A stretch of 64,000 nucleotides of DNA from Arthrobacter sp. Leaf137 (lineage in GTDB: Bacteria; Actinomycetota; Actinomycetes; Actinomycetales; Micrococcaceae). The translations under genes and the position numbers were made by a program. The notes below the pieces were generated by a model. The model had not been told where the DNA came from and searched no databases. It saw nothing but the letters and a program-made list of their open reading frames with translations. Shown one piece after another: positions 7,994 through 16,553 of this stretch. The stretch is from positions 25,109 through 89,108 of the forward strand of contig NZ_LMOI01000002.1 of the NCBI RefSeq assembly GCF_001423525.1. The letters are read 5' to 3'. Every line of letters starts with the position of its first letter. Positions within the stretch are counted from its first letter, which is position 1.

Positions 7994-8378
7994 GATCTCA
8001 GCCTATCTGTGGCAGGTGGGTCTGCTACAGACAGGCTTGCATATAGGGCCCGGCCCTACCGGGTCAGATGTCTCTTCAATGGCCTACCCCCCGGCATGGT
8101 CCTCCGGCCGGGTCGGAGCCCCGAGGGGTCAGCACACGTAGCGGGGTTCGCCAGAACACGTACCGGTTACTCAGGCGCCGCGGCTGCTGAGGCCATAGCG
8201 TAGTGACCGGAGCCGGCGGCGATGGTGCTTGATGGAGACCAGCACCTCCCCCAGCCGTCGCCGGCCCGCACCAACTTTCGTAACCGTCTGCACCCACCGC
8301 GGGGCCCATTGTTTTCGCTGACGAGCGGGGTCCCGCGCCTCCATGCAGCCTCGCAACCAGGCGCGCGGCCCGCCGGAA
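7994..8378. other. Intergenic region with no confident gene
   Basis: This stretch of 385 bases lies between the small-ORF operon and the flavoprotein gene, both on the minus strand. It must hold the operon promoter, but no convincing -35/-10 pair was found. Short open frames on both strands have no Shine-Dalgarno or plausible composition. Several GC-rich partial inverted repeats (e.g. GGGCCCGGCCC near 8050) are present. Confidence 0.5.
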
Positions 8379-9620
8379 CTAGTCCGGCCGGCCCACCACA
8401 ACCTGGGACGGACTGTGCGTCACGTACCCCACCGCCCAGGAGAAGAGTGCGCGGACTTTCTGTTGGACGCCGGGCAGCAGGGCAAGGTGGACGCCCAGCC
8501 AGGAGAGGAACGCCAGCGGACCCTGCAGCTGGATGCGCTGGGGGCCCAACTCTGCCACCGCGGCGCCCCGGCCCACCATGGCCATGTACCCCTTGTCGAG
8601 GTAGCGGAAGGGCTGCCGCGTACCGCCGGTGAGGTCAGCATGAATGTTTTTTGCGGCCCATTTCCCTGATTGCTGGGCCACGGACCCCAGTTGCGGGAGC
8701 CTGGCCCCCGCGGCGTCGGTGATGTTGGCAGAGTCTCCCAGGACGTAGACGCCCTCCACTCCCGGAGCGGTCAGGTCCGGGAGGACGTCGATACGCCCAC
8801 CCTTTCCCTGCGTGAGCCCCGACTCGGCGATGATCTTGCCTGCCTGCAGGCCGCCGGCCCAGACGACGACGGGGGCAGGCAGCACAGTACCGTCCGCCAG
8901 CGTCACGCCGTTGGGGCGGACCTCCGTGACGCTCTGGCCCATGTGCAGCTGGACGCCCAGCTTCACCAGCCGGTCCCGGGTGTAGGCCTGCGATTTCGCC
9001 GAGAAAGCCATGAGTACGTTGGGCACCATGTCCACAAGGTGGACGTGGCAGCGGGCGGCAAGCTCGGAGGAGAAGTACTTCGGCACGATGTATTTGACGT
9101 TCTCGGCGAGGGCGCCGGCCGTCTCCACCCCGGTGGGGCCGCCTCCGACAACTACGACGTCGACGCTCCCGCCGGCTCCCCGGTCCGCCTCGTCGAGGAC
9201 TTCCGTCAGGGCTGCGCTGAGCCGCGTGGCGTCGGCAACGGAGTAGAGCGGGTAGGCGTGTTTGTCGGCGCCAGGGGTATTAAAGAAGTTCGGGACAGCG
9301 CCCGTGGCGAGGACGAGGATCTGCGCCTGGAACCGCCCGCCGTCGGCAGTGGTGACGGTGCGGGCCGCAGCGTCCACCGCGGTGACTTCTGCCGTGAGGA
9401 CCCGGACCCCCTTGATGTTTCGGAAGACCGCACGGAGCGGGCGGGCCACTGCGGAGACGCCGATTTGCGAGGATGCCACCTGGTACAGGAGGGGCTGGAA
9501 CTGGTGATAGTTGTTGGTATCAATCAGCAGCACCCGGGTGCCCTTGCGGCCGAGTTCCTGGGCGGCGGCCTTCCCCGCGAAACCGCCGCCAACCACGATG
9601 ACCTGATATGTATCGTCCAT
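8379..9620 (-). CDS. NAD(P)/FAD-dependent oxidoreductase, type II NADH dehydrogenase-like
   Basis: A 413-residue flavoprotein. The N-terminal FAD-binding motif is VIVVGGGFAGKAAAQELG (about residues 7-24). A second dinucleotide motif, VVVVGGGPTGVETAGAL, for NAD(P)H lies near 160. The FAD-contact motif VYVLGDSANI lies near 300. Together these match NDH-2/disulfide-reductase two-dinucleotide enzymes, which pass electrons from NADH to quinone at the inner membrane face. The C-terminal stretch LAFLSWLGVHLALLPG is hydrophobic, as in the membrane anchor region of NDH-2. An in-frame ATG lies 11 codons upstream, but the start at 9620 places the FAD motif at the usual distance. Confidence 0.85.
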   Translation of the reverse strand: MDDTYQVIVVGGGFAGKAAAQELGRKGTRVLLIDTNNYHQFQPLLYQVASSQIGVSAVARPLRAVFRNIKGVRVLTAEVTAVDAAARTVTTADGGRFQAQILVLATGAVPNFFNTPGADKHAYPLYSVADATRLSAALTEVLDEADRGAGGSVDVVVVGGGPTGVETAGALAENVKYIVPKYFSSELAARCHVHLVDMVPNVLMAFSAKSQAYTRDRLVKLGVQLHMGQSVTEVRPNGVTLADGTVLPAPVVVWAGGLQAGKIIAESGLTQGKGGRIDVLPDLTAPGVEGVYVLGDSANITDAAGARLPQLGSVAQQSGKWAAKNIHADLTGGTRQPFRYLDKGYMAMVGRGAAVAELGPQRIQLQGPLAFLSWLGVHLALLPGVQQKVRALFSWAVGYVTHSPSQVVVGRPD

Positions 9621-9732
9621 TCGAGCAACATACCGTGCACGGGGCCGGAGCAACAGGGCTCACCGGCCCCGCCAGCTGCCCGGTCCCGGCAGCGCCCGCC
9701 CGGCGCTCCATGCCCGTCCCAGCCCTCCCGCC

Positions 9733-9738
9733 TATGAT
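9733..9738 (+). promoter_or_regulatory. -10 element for leaderless mRNA of 9746 gene
   Basis: TATGAT lies 7 nt before the ATG at 9746, a near-consensus -10. It decides the start in favour of 9746 over ATG 9734. Confidence 0.5.
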
Positions 9739-9745
9739 GGCGGAC

Positions 9746-10756
9746 ATGGATGAAGAGGCCCTGGCCGGGATCGCGAACGGGCTGTACGCCTGTCCCCTGG
9801 ACGACTTCGTGGCGGCCCGTACTGCCGCGGCCAAGGCGGCTGCCGGCCAGGATAAGGGCCTCGGGGCGGCAGTCCGTGGACTTGCCAAACCGTCGGTGGG
9901 CGCCTGGGCTGTAAACATGCTCGTCCTGCACCGGCCGGATGTCCTCGACGAACTCGCGGATCTGGGCTCACGCATGCGTGCGGCGCAGGCGTCCCTTGAT
10001 GCCCCCGCCCTTCGCGACCTGGGGCGTGAGCGGCGCACCTTGCTGGCGTCCGCCGTCGACGCCGCCCGCGCGGTTGTCCGCGGTCAAGGCCGGCAACTCA
10101 GCGACACGATTGCCGGGGACGTCGAGGAGACACTGCGTGCCCTGACCGCCGACGAAGGGGCCGAGGCCGCCGTCCGCAGCGGCAGGCTCGTGAAGACCCT
10201 GTCCGCCGACGGGGTCAGCGCCGCAGACCTGGACGGTGTGGTGGCCGTACCCGGCGCCCTTCCCGCAACACCGGCCGTTGCTCCCCCGGTCCTTGCATCG
10301 GTGCCCACGCCCGGGAAGCCGGATTCCAAAAAGCCACAGCCAGGGAAGAAGCAGCGTACGACGCCGGAGGCCGGGTCCCACCCCCGGCCCACCAGGCCGC
10401 GCCTTGAGGCCGTCCGGCAGACGCCACGGCCGGCGTCGCCGCCTCTGTTGGAAAGGGCCCGGGCGGCACTCGCCGCGGCCGAAGAAGAAGCATCGGAAGC
10501 TGCCGGGCATGCCGTGGACCTTCAGGCGGAGGCGGAGCAGACCGCCGGGGACATTGCCTCGCTGCAGGAGGAAACCGCAGACCTGCGGGCCCGCCTGAAA
10601 ACGGCAGAGGCTGAGCTGGACTACTCGAAGAAGCGTCTCGCTGCCATCTCCGCGGAGGCCAAACAGGCAACGCGGGCGTCGGATAAGGCGGCCAGGGCAG
10701 CCGTCCTGGCCCAGGAACGGGTCCTTCGGCTGGACCGCAGCGAGGCAGGGACCTGA
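9746..10756 (+). CDS. Conserved-type hypothetical protein with C-terminal coiled coil
   Basis: Not recognised. The 336 residues divide into three parts: a helical N-terminal half (to about 175) rich in Ala/Arg/Leu, a basic Pro/Lys linker (about 185-250), and a long coiled-coil segment (about 265-330) with heptad-like EAEEEASEAAGHAVDL and AEAELDYSKKRLA. There is no signal peptide or membrane segment. It is divergent from the NADH-dehydrogenase-like gene, with a promoter region of about 125 nt between them. The layout suggests a scaffold or DNA-associated protein, but nothing identifies a function. Confidence 0.65.
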   Translation: MDEEALAGIANGLYACPLDDFVAARTAAAKAAAGQDKGLGAAVRGLAKPSVGAWAVNMLVLHRPDVLDELADLGSRMRAAQASLDAPALRDLGRERRTLLASAVDAARAVVRGQGRQLSDTIAGDVEETLRALTADEGAEAAVRSGRLVKTLSADGVSAADLDGVVAVPGALPATPAVAPPVLASVPTPGKPDSKKPQPGKKQRTTPEAGSHPRPTRPRLEAVRQTPRPASPPLLERARAALAAAEEEASEAAGHAVDLQAEAEQTAGDIASLQEETADLRARLKTAEAELDYSKKRLAAISAEAKQATRASDKAARAAVLAQERVLRLDRSEAGT

Positions 10757-10777
10757 CCGACGGGACTCCCCCCTCCC

Positions 10778-10792
10778 GGCTGGCACCCAGCC
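10778..10792. terminator. Short hairpin between convergent genes
   Basis: GGCTGG and CCAGCC flank a 3-nt loop. The hairpin is nested inside a wider 8-bp inverted repeat (ACGGGACT at 10760-10767, AGTCCCGT at 10819-10826). There is no T-run, so termination is only probable. Confidence 0.4.
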
Positions 10793-10839
10793 AGTTCCAT
10801 AAGTAGCTACGAACAAGCAGTCCCGTAGGGCCTGTCCCC

Positions 10840-11205
10840 TCAGGCGGCTACAGCGGCGAGGGACCGGCGGATACCCACGATCCTGATGGCTACGCCCACC
10901 AGGACCAGGCCAATGCCAAGCCCCATCAGCATCCAGATGGGTACGGCGGCGGAGTCGATGCTCCGGTAGCACTCGGCCGCCAGGCCCGTGGTAAGCAATT
11001 GAGCATCGGACAGTTCAGCTGCCCCGCTGTGCGGGATCATCGGGCTGCCGCACAGCGGCGCCACGGATTTGAGTCCCAGCACCACACTGAGAATCTGCAG
11101 GGCGAACCCGACGGCCACCGTTAACATCCAGCCGCGCCGCCGTGCCAGTTCACGATTAATGTGCCTGGTGGCGTTGTCCCGGTCGGGAGAATCTCTAACC
11201 TCCAT
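10840..11205 (-). CDS. Small predicted membrane protein, function unknown
   Basis: Not recognised. The 121 residues have two hydrophobic segments, about 27-46 and 91-110. Between them a loop of about 40 residues contains two cysteines (PLCGSPM and AAECYRS) that could form an exported disulfide. The start ATG at 11205 has TAGGCT 6 nt upstream, indicating leaderless expression. It stands alone, divergent from the 60-residue ORF. Confidence 0.6.
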   Translation of the reverse strand: MEVRDSPDRDNATRHINRELARRRGWMLTVAVGFALQILSVVLGLKSVAPLCGSPMIPHSGAAELSDAQLLTTGLAAECYRSIDSAAVPIWMLMGLGIGLVLVGVAIRIVGIRRSLAAVAA

Positions 11206-11211
11206 GGTGAA

Positions 11212-11217
11212 AGCCTA
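11212..11217 (-). promoter_or_regulatory. -10 element for leaderless mRNA of 11205 gene
   Basis: Minus-strand TAGGCT, 6 nt before the ATG at 11205. Confidence 0.45.
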
Positions 11218-11341
11218 GCTGGAGTTCCGGGGCCGGGCAGCGGGGGCGACAACGCACCGTGATGCATGCTGGGGTCACGTCACACGGCAACACGCGGGGC
11301 TGATTCCGTGGAATGTCAGACCCCGGTTGCACACTGGATTT

Positions 11342-11524
11342 ATGGAAAACACCGTTCAGGAATTTCACGTCACGTACTTCGACGCCGACTGCGGCCGTGC
11401 ACGCTCGGAGTCCTTCGACACCATGGTGGAGGCGCAGCGTTTCGCCGACCGGCAGTGCTCCGGCGAGGACGGCTGGGCAGTGATCGATGCGGTCAGCGTC
11501 GAACCTGTCCGCATTGCCGCCTGA
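11342..11524 (+). CDS. Small hypothetical protein (60 residues)
   Basis: Not recognised. It starts MENTVQEFHVTYFDADCGRA and contains TMVEAQRFADRQCSGEDGW. The composition is acidic and soluble, resembling small single-domain proteins with a beta-alpha-beta pattern. A GTG 5 codons upstream is an alternative start. There is no strong Shine-Dalgarno. It is supported by normal codon usage and by the strong hairpin terminator about 50 nt after its stop. Confidence 0.5.
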   Translation: MENTVQEFHVTYFDADCGRARSESFDTMVEAQRFADRQCSGEDGWAVIDAVSVEPVRIAA

Positions 11525-11575
11525 CCCCACAGATTGAGGCCGGGCCGGCTATTCAACAGGCCCGTGCAAAAGAAG

Positions 11576-11612
11576 AACCCGCACCGCCTGGGCCAGCCAG
11601 GTGGTGCGGGTT
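11576..11612. terminator. Strong hairpin, probable bidirectional terminator
   Basis: An approximately 16-bp stem (AACCCGCACC and GGTGCGGGTT as outer arms, with a GCCTGG/CCAGG interior and a loop of about 5 nt) lies between the small ORF and the convergent aldo/keto reductase gene. Confidence 0.7.
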
Positions 11613-11674
11613 CGACGTCCCGGTTGAGCGGGACCGCCGGCTAAGGCGGGGCACTCACTGCGGGTCAGGTTGAC

Positions 11675-12520
11675 TTACGCGAAGTCGGAGACTGCCGGGT
11701 CGGGGCCGATCCTGCCTTCGCCGCTGGCGGTCCGGTCGAGGGCGTTGATGGCCTCGACGTCCCCGGCGTCCAGCGTGACGTCGAGTGCCGCGTAGTTCTC
11801 CCGGATCCGGGATTCGGTGACCGACTTCGGGATCACCACGTTGCCGATGGCAAGGTGCCAGGCGATGACAACCTGTGCCGGCGTGGCCTGGTGCTTGGCG
11901 GCGATGGCGGCGACGGCTGGGTCTTCCAGGAGCTCGCCGCCCTGGCCCAGCGGTGACCAGGCCTGGGTGAGGATGCCCTTGGAAGCACCGAATTCGCGCA
12001 GCTCACGCTGGCTGAAGTACGGGTGGAGCTCGATCTGGTGGATGGCCGGGACCACACCGGTTTCGTCGATGAGCCGCTGCAGCCCGTCGACGGTGAAGTT
12101 GGAGACGCCGATGGACTTGACCCGGCCGCGCTTCTGGAGCTCGATCAGCGCCTTCCAGGTATCGACGTACTTGTCCTGGTTGGGCTGCATCCAGTGGATC
12201 AGGTACAGGTCGAGGGTTTCCATGCCGAGGCGGTCCATGGATTCCTCGAAGGCAGCCAGCGTCGACTCATAGCCCTGATCGGCATTCCACAGCTTGGTGG
12301 TGATGAAGATCTGCTCGGGGGTGAGGCCGGAGCTGGCGATGGCGCGCCCCACGCCCGCTTCGTTGCCATAGATCTTGGCTGTATCGATGTGGCGGAAGCC
12401 AGCTTCGAATGCCTGCCGCACCACCTTCTCAGCCACGCCGTCTTCGACCTGCCACACGCCATAGCCGAGCTGGGGGATCGTGTTTCCGTCGTTGAAAGTG
12501 AGTGTAGGTGAAAGAGTCAT
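11675..12520 (-). CDS. Aldo/keto reductase (2,5-diketogluconate reductase-like)
   Basis: An NADPH-dependent reductase of aldehydes and ketones with a TIM-barrel fold, 281 residues. The catalytic tetrad is visible: Asp and Tyr in GFRHIDTAKIYGNE, Lys in FITTKLWN, His in YLIHWMQP. The cofactor phosphate pocket IPKSVTESRIREN lies near the C-terminus. The start at 12520 (MTLSPT) has AGGA upstream and the usual family N-terminus; an in-frame GTG lies 13 codons further up. The substrate is not determinable. Monocistronic by context. Confidence 0.92.
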   Translation of the reverse strand: MTLSPTLTFNDGNTIPQLGYGVWQVEDGVAEKVVRQAFEAGFRHIDTAKIYGNEAGVGRAIASSGLTPEQIFITTKLWNADQGYESTLAAFEESMDRLGMETLDLYLIHWMQPNQDKYVDTWKALIELQKRGRVKSIGVSNFTVDGLQRLIDETGVVPAIHQIELHPYFSQRELREFGASKGILTQAWSPLGQGGELLEDPAVAAIAAKHQATPAQVVIAWHLAIGNVVIPKSVTESRIRENYAALDVTLDAGDVEAINALDRTASGEGRIGPDPAVSDFA

Positions 12521-12625
12521 GACTTCATCCTGCCAAACGACGGGCGTTGAGAAGACCAAACCCGCGGTCTGTCAGCCAGGCGCGTAACGCGGAAAGTCAC
12601 CCGAAGTAGCGGGAATAAATTGCGG

Positions 12626-13075
12626 CTAGGAGGTTTCCCCCGCAAGGTGCCGCTCGGCGTCGGCAACCTGCTCGAAGACGGCTTCCGCGCGCCGGCGCAC
12701 GGAAGCCGCGCCCACCGGAACGGGCCCGACGGCGAGCCGCAGCATGGCGGCAGCTTCGGCGGTTGTGGCCAGCGAATTCCCGGCCTTGGACAGGGCGCGG
12801 TGCACGCCGGACAGGGCGACGGGAATGTCCAGGCCGTCACTGGGTGAGCGGCGCTGGGCTTCGACGCAGACAGCCCGGACACGGTCCAGCAGGGCGGCGA
12901 GTTCGTTGGCGATCTCTACCAGCTCGCCGTACAACTGGTCGTCCTCCACACCCTCGAGCACCTGGTGGAAGCGGTCCAGTCCCCGGTGGAAGCGGTCGTG
13001 CGCGCGGCGCCACAACCCCTTGCCAAGTTCCGCATCGTCCTTGCGCCCCTGCCTGGCGGCGCTGAAAAAACCCAA
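12626..13075 (-). CDS. Hypothetical helical protein downstream of bpa
   Basis: Not recognised. The frame continues upstream into bpa, but a TTG at 13075 lies 8 nt after the bpa stop with AGGCTCCGG just ahead. It gives a 149-residue protein starting MGFFSAARQGRKDD. The sequence is almost entirely helical (LYGELVEIANELAALLDRV, ATTAEAAAMLRLAVG), without membrane segments. Co-transcription with the proteasome activator is likely from the spacing. A role linked to protein turnover is only an inference from position. Confidence 0.6.
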   Translation of the reverse strand: MGFFSAARQGRKDDAELGKGLWRRAHDRFHRGLDRFHQVLEGVEDDQLYGELVEIANELAALLDRVRAVCVEAQRRSPSDGLDIPVALSGVHRALSKAGNSLATTAEAAAMLRLAVGPVPVGAASVRRRAEAVFEQVADAERHLAGETS

Positions 13076-13082
13076 CCGGAGC

Positions 13083-13730
13083 CTACAAGTACTGTCCGGG
13101 ACCGTGGTCCGGATCATCGCGCTTGCCGGCATTGGCCGGCGCCCCCGGCCGGGCAGCCCCCGCGGGGGCGCGCTCCGGTTCACCGTTTTCCCCGATCACC
13201 ACACCCGGGGCGATGACTGTCCCCGGGGGTAGCTGGCGGAGCTGCATCTGGGCGGCCGCGTGCTCCCGGGCAGCATGCTGGGCCGCAATGGCGGTCTGGA
13301 TGCCGTGGAACAATCCTTCGAGCCAGCCCACGAGCTGTGCGTGCGCGATCCGGAGCTCGGCGTCGGAAGGGGTGCCTTCATCTGAGAACGGGAGGCTGAT
13401 GCGGTGCAGTTCCGCCACGAGCTCGGGCGAAAGGCCGTCCTCCAGCTCCTGGATGGAGCGGGCGTGGATTTCAGCCAGGCGTTCCCGGGCGGCCTGGTCC
13501 AGCGGGGCGGACTTCACTTCCTCCAGGAGCTGCCGGATCATGGTGCCGATCCGCATCACCTTTGCCGGTTCGTCCACCAGGTCCTGCACGCTGCTGCCCT
13601 TGGGCTTGCGGCCGTCGCGAGCGCCGGCCGGGGCCTCGGCCTGCGCAGGGGCGGCGGGCTCGCTGTCGTCAAGGGTGGTGCCTTCGACGGGGACGTCCTC
13701 AGCTGACGTGGTGTCTTTCGGATCGCTCAT
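13083..13730 (-). CDS. bpa: Bacterial proteasome activator Bpa (DUF2587)
   Basis: An ATP-independent ring-shaped activator that docks on the 20S proteasome and opens its gate for unfolded or damaged proteins. The protein has 215 residues. A disordered acidic N-terminal tail (about 1-50) is followed by a helical core (VQDLVDEPAKVMRIGTMI to about 155), a Pro/Gly/Ala linker, and the C-terminal GQYL. This GQYL motif is the known proteasome-docking tail of mycobacterial Bpa. The N-tail is longer than in mycobacteria. The start codon is buried in a 14-bp inverted repeat that includes the leader (13717-13758). The gene implies a 20S proteasome encoded elsewhere in this genome. Confidence 0.9.
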   Translation of the reverse strand: MSDPKDTTSAEDVPVEGTTLDDSEPAAPAQAEAPAGARDGRKPKGSSVQDLVDEPAKVMRIGTMIRQLLEEVKSAPLDQAARERLAEIHARSIQELEDGLSPELVAELHRISLPFSDEGTPSDAELRIAHAQLVGWLEGLFHGIQTAIAAQHAAREHAAAQMQLRQLPPGTVIAPGVVIGENGEPERAPAGAARPGAPANAGKRDDPDHGPGQYL

Positions 13731-13758
13731 GCGTTCATACTCTCATGAGCGATCCGAA
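13717..13758 (-). promoter_or_regulatory. 14-bp inverted repeat over the bpa translation start
   Basis: Arms at 13717-13730 and 13745-13758 are perfectly complementary, with a 14-nt spacer. In the bpa mRNA the ATG and next codons form one arm, and the GAGAG Shine-Dalgarno lies in the loop. This suggests translational control or a DNA operator. Confidence 0.6.
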
Positions 13759-13808
13759 GGCACTTCACTCCGTGAACCCGCCTGACGCGGCGTCCGCTGA
13801 CGGCTAAA

Positions 13809-14012
13809 TCAACAGCATCGCCCCTGCGGGTTGGCGTCCTGCCGGTCCGTCCTGTCGCGCCAGAACTCCCGCTCCGTGAGCGGCGGGCCGCTGTGGCCCG
13901 AAGCCCGGTGGTGTTCCAGGTACTTGGCGTACGCATCCGCGCCCAACACCCCGCTGAGGTACCGTGCGAAACCACGGAACCCGCTGGAGAGTACTGCCAG
14001 TCCTGCGCTCAT
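13809..14012 (-). CDS. YbdD/YjiX family protein
   Basis: A 67-residue protein of the small family usually encoded directly after cstA-type transporters. It shows the family pattern: Gly-Tyr-like core RYLSGVLGADAYAKYLEHH, then P-L-T-E-R-E-F-(W/Y). The ATG shares bases with the cstA stop (TGATG), so it is translationally coupled. It is thought to form part of, or modulate, the carbon-starvation pyruvate/peptide transport system. A longer in-frame extension inside cstA is not needed. Confidence 0.88.
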   Translation of the reverse strand: MSAGLAVLSSGFRGFARYLSGVLGADAYAKYLEHHRASGHSGPPLTEREFWRDRTDRQDANPQGRCC

Positions 14013-16309
14013 CAGTGGTGGCCTGCCCGTTCGAACCGCAGGTTGGCCGGGACCTTCTCCCATTCGGCCATCAGTTCGCGCTCGGCAGCCGTGGGGATGA
14101 GGCCCGCAGGTGCAAATACGCGGGACGGCAAGGCCGGGTCCTCGTTATCCTTCTCCGTGCCCGTCCCCCGGTTCCGGAAGGCCTTCACGGTGGCGAGGAC
14201 CGCCATCGCGATCACAATGATGCTCAGCACCACGAAGATCACGGACAGCCAGCCCTGGATGGCGGTGTTGCGGACCACGGCTTCCATGGCGGCAACGGTC
14301 TTGGCGGTGCCGAACTCCGTCTTGCCGTCCGCCAGGGCCTTGCTGAATGCGGCGTTGTTGGCGAAGTACCCCACCGCGGGCGTGGGCGAGAAGATCTTCT
14401 GGTAGCTGGCCGTGATGGTGACCACCGCCGCGAAAGCCAGCGGCAGGGCGACGATCCACAGGTACTTGAAGGTGCCGCGCTTGGCCACGATGGCCAGGCA
14501 GACGGAGAGGGCGATGGCGGCCAGCAGCTGGTTGGCGATGCCGAACAGCGGGAACAGGGTGTTGATGCCGCCCAGCGGATCGGTGACGCCCATCAGCAGG
14601 ACCGCACCCCACGCACCCACCATGATGGCCGTGCAGAGCCAGGCACCGGGGCGCCAGGAGGCTTCCTTGAACTTGGGGACGAAGTTGCCGATCGAGTCCT
14701 GCAGCATGAAGCGGGCCACCCGGGTGCCGGCGTCCACGGCGGTAAGGATGAACAGGGCTTCAAACATGATGGCGAAGTGGTACCAGAAGGACATCATGGC
14801 CGTACCGCCGATGAACTGCTGCATGATGTGGGCCAGGCCGACGGCCAGGGTGGGGGCGCCGCCGGTGCGGGAAACGACGCTCTGTTCGCCCACATTCCGT
14901 GCCGTTTCAGCGAGCAGCTCGGGGGTGATGTTGACGCCGGCCAGGCCCAGGCTGTTGACCCAGGTGGCGGCCGTTTCGACGCTTCCGCCGGTGAGCGCGG
15001 CAGGAGCGTTCATGGCGAAGTAGAGGCCGCGGTCGATCGAGATGGCCGCCACCAGCGCCATGATGGCGACGAAGGATTCCATGAGCATGCCGCCGTAACC
15101 GATGAACCGGGTCTGCCGTTCCTTCTCAATCAGCTTGGGAGTGGTGCCGGACGAAATCAGGGCATGGAATCCGGACAGCGCACCGCAGGCGATGGTCACG
15201 AACAGGAACGGGAAAAGCGCGCCCGGGAACACGGGGCCGTTCTCCCGGCTGGCGAACTCGCTGAAGGCCGGGACGTTGATCTCCGGCCGGACCACGATGA
15301 TGGCCAGTGCGAGCATGACGATCACGCCGATCTTCATGAACGTGGACAGGTAGTCACGGGGTGCCAGCAGCAGCCAGACCGGGAGGATTGCGGCGATGAA
15401 GCCGTAGACGATGAGGCCCCAGGCGATGGTCACCTTGTCCAGGGTGAAGATATCTGCACCCCACGGGGTTTCCGCGACGATGCCGCCGCCGATGATCGCC
15501 GCCATGAGCAGCACGAACCCGATGATCGATACTTCCATGACCTTGCCCGGCCGAAGGTAGCGCAGGTAGACGCCCATGAAGAGCGCGATGGGGATGGTCA
15601 TGCCGACGGAGAAGACGCCCCACGGGCTTTCGCCCAGGGCATTGACGACGACGAGCGCCAGGATGGCGACAATGATCACCATGATCAGCAGGGTGGCAAC
15701 CAGGGCGGCGGTGCCGCCGATGACGCCGAGTTCCTCGCGGGCCATCTGGCCCAGTGAACGCCCGCCGCGGCGCATGGAGAAGAACATGACCAGGTAGTCC
15801 TGCACGGCACCGGCCAGGACCACGCCGACGATGATCCAGATGGTGCCGGGGAGGTAGCCCATCTGGGCCGCGATGACCGGGCCGACGAGGGGGCCGGCGC
15901 CGGCGATGGCCGCGAAGTGGTGGCCGAATAGGACGTTCCGGTCCGTCCGGACGTAGTCCTTGCCGTCGGCCTTGTATTCGGCGGGGGTTGCCCGCCGGTC
16001 ATCGGGCTTGGTGATGAACCGTTCAATGACCTTGGAGTAGAACCGGTAACCGATCAGGTAGGTGCACACCGAGGCGAAGACGAACCAGATGGCGTTGACG
16101 GTTTCGCCCCGGACGATGGCGAGCATGAACCATGCCACGCCGCCCAGCAGGGAGATCGCTGCCCAGAGCGCGATCTTTCCCGGGGTCCATTTGCTGTCTT
16201 CGGATTCGCGGACGGCCTCGTCCACTGCTGTGGGTGGGAGCGCCGGGTCGGTATCCACCGCGCCCTCCCGCCCCGATGAACCGGACCTGTTCTCTGGCGC
16301 TGTGGCCAT
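14012..16309 (-). CDS. cstA: CstA family carbon-starvation transporter
   Basis: A 765-residue multi-pass membrane protein. CstA relatives import pyruvate or peptides and are induced on carbon limitation. The first membrane segment starts near residue 45. The highly conserved FGHHFAAIAGAGPLVGPV lies near 128-145, with GTIWIIVGVVLAGAVQDY after it; both are hallmarks of the family. A charged cytoplasmic tail ends the protein. The start is well supported by AAGGAGGAGAC immediately upstream. ybdD follows in the same operon. A minus-strand -10-like TAGGGT lies about 40 nt upstream (16348-16353). Confidence 0.95.
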   Translation of the reverse strand: MATAPENRSGSSGREGAVDTDPALPPTAVDEAVRESEDSKWTPGKIALWAAISLLGGVAWFMLAIVRGETVNAIWFVFASVCTYLIGYRFYSKVIERFITKPDDRRATPAEYKADGKDYVRTDRNVLFGHHFAAIAGAGPLVGPVIAAQMGYLPGTIWIIVGVVLAGAVQDYLVMFFSMRRGGRSLGQMAREELGVIGGTAALVATLLIMVIIVAILALVVVNALGESPWGVFSVGMTIPIALFMGVYLRYLRPGKVMEVSIIGFVLLMAAIIGGGIVAETPWGADIFTLDKVTIAWGLIVYGFIAAILPVWLLLAPRDYLSTFMKIGVIVMLALAIIVVRPEINVPAFSEFASRENGPVFPGALFPFLFVTIACGALSGFHALISSGTTPKLIEKERQTRFIGYGGMLMESFVAIMALVAAISIDRGLYFAMNAPAALTGGSVETAATWVNSLGLAGVNITPELLAETARNVGEQSVVSRTGGAPTLAVGLAHIMQQFIGGTAMMSFWYHFAIMFEALFILTAVDAGTRVARFMLQDSIGNFVPKFKEASWRPGAWLCTAIMVGAWGAVLLMGVTDPLGGINTLFPLFGIANQLLAAIALSVCLAIVAKRGTFKYLWIVALPLAFAAVVTITASYQKIFSPTPAVGYFANNAAFSKALADGKTEFGTAKTVAAMEAVVRNTAIQGWLSVIFVVLSIIVIAMAVLATVKAFRNRGTGTEKDNEDPALPSRVFAPAGLIPTAAERELMAEWEKVPANLRFERAGHH

Positions 16310-16553
16310 GTCTCCTCCTTGAGATTCGTGCGGATCTGCTCTGAGGCACCCTACCGAACCCGGGGGTGCGGGCGGCGACGGTTCTGCCGGGTGCCCGGGG
16401 TTATGCGGCAGACGGCAGGCAATCGGCGACGAACGACGGCGGACGGGCGGCCTGTGAATTCCACGTTAGGCTTCCTTGGCCCCGGCCAAAAGAGGCGCGC
16501 CATGGGAATCGGTCGCAGCCACGCCTTGCGGAGGGCACCCCCCGGGAACCGGA

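Noticed and set aside
8171..8401. Basic 76-codon frame in the gap before the NADH-dehydrogenase-like gene
   Set aside because: No ribosome-binding site or -10 near its start and no recognisable pattern; overlapping alternative frames are equally open.
13964..15757. 597-codon frame opposite cstA
   Set aside because: His/Asp/Gln/Gly-rich shadow with no domain features; cstA on the other strand is certain.
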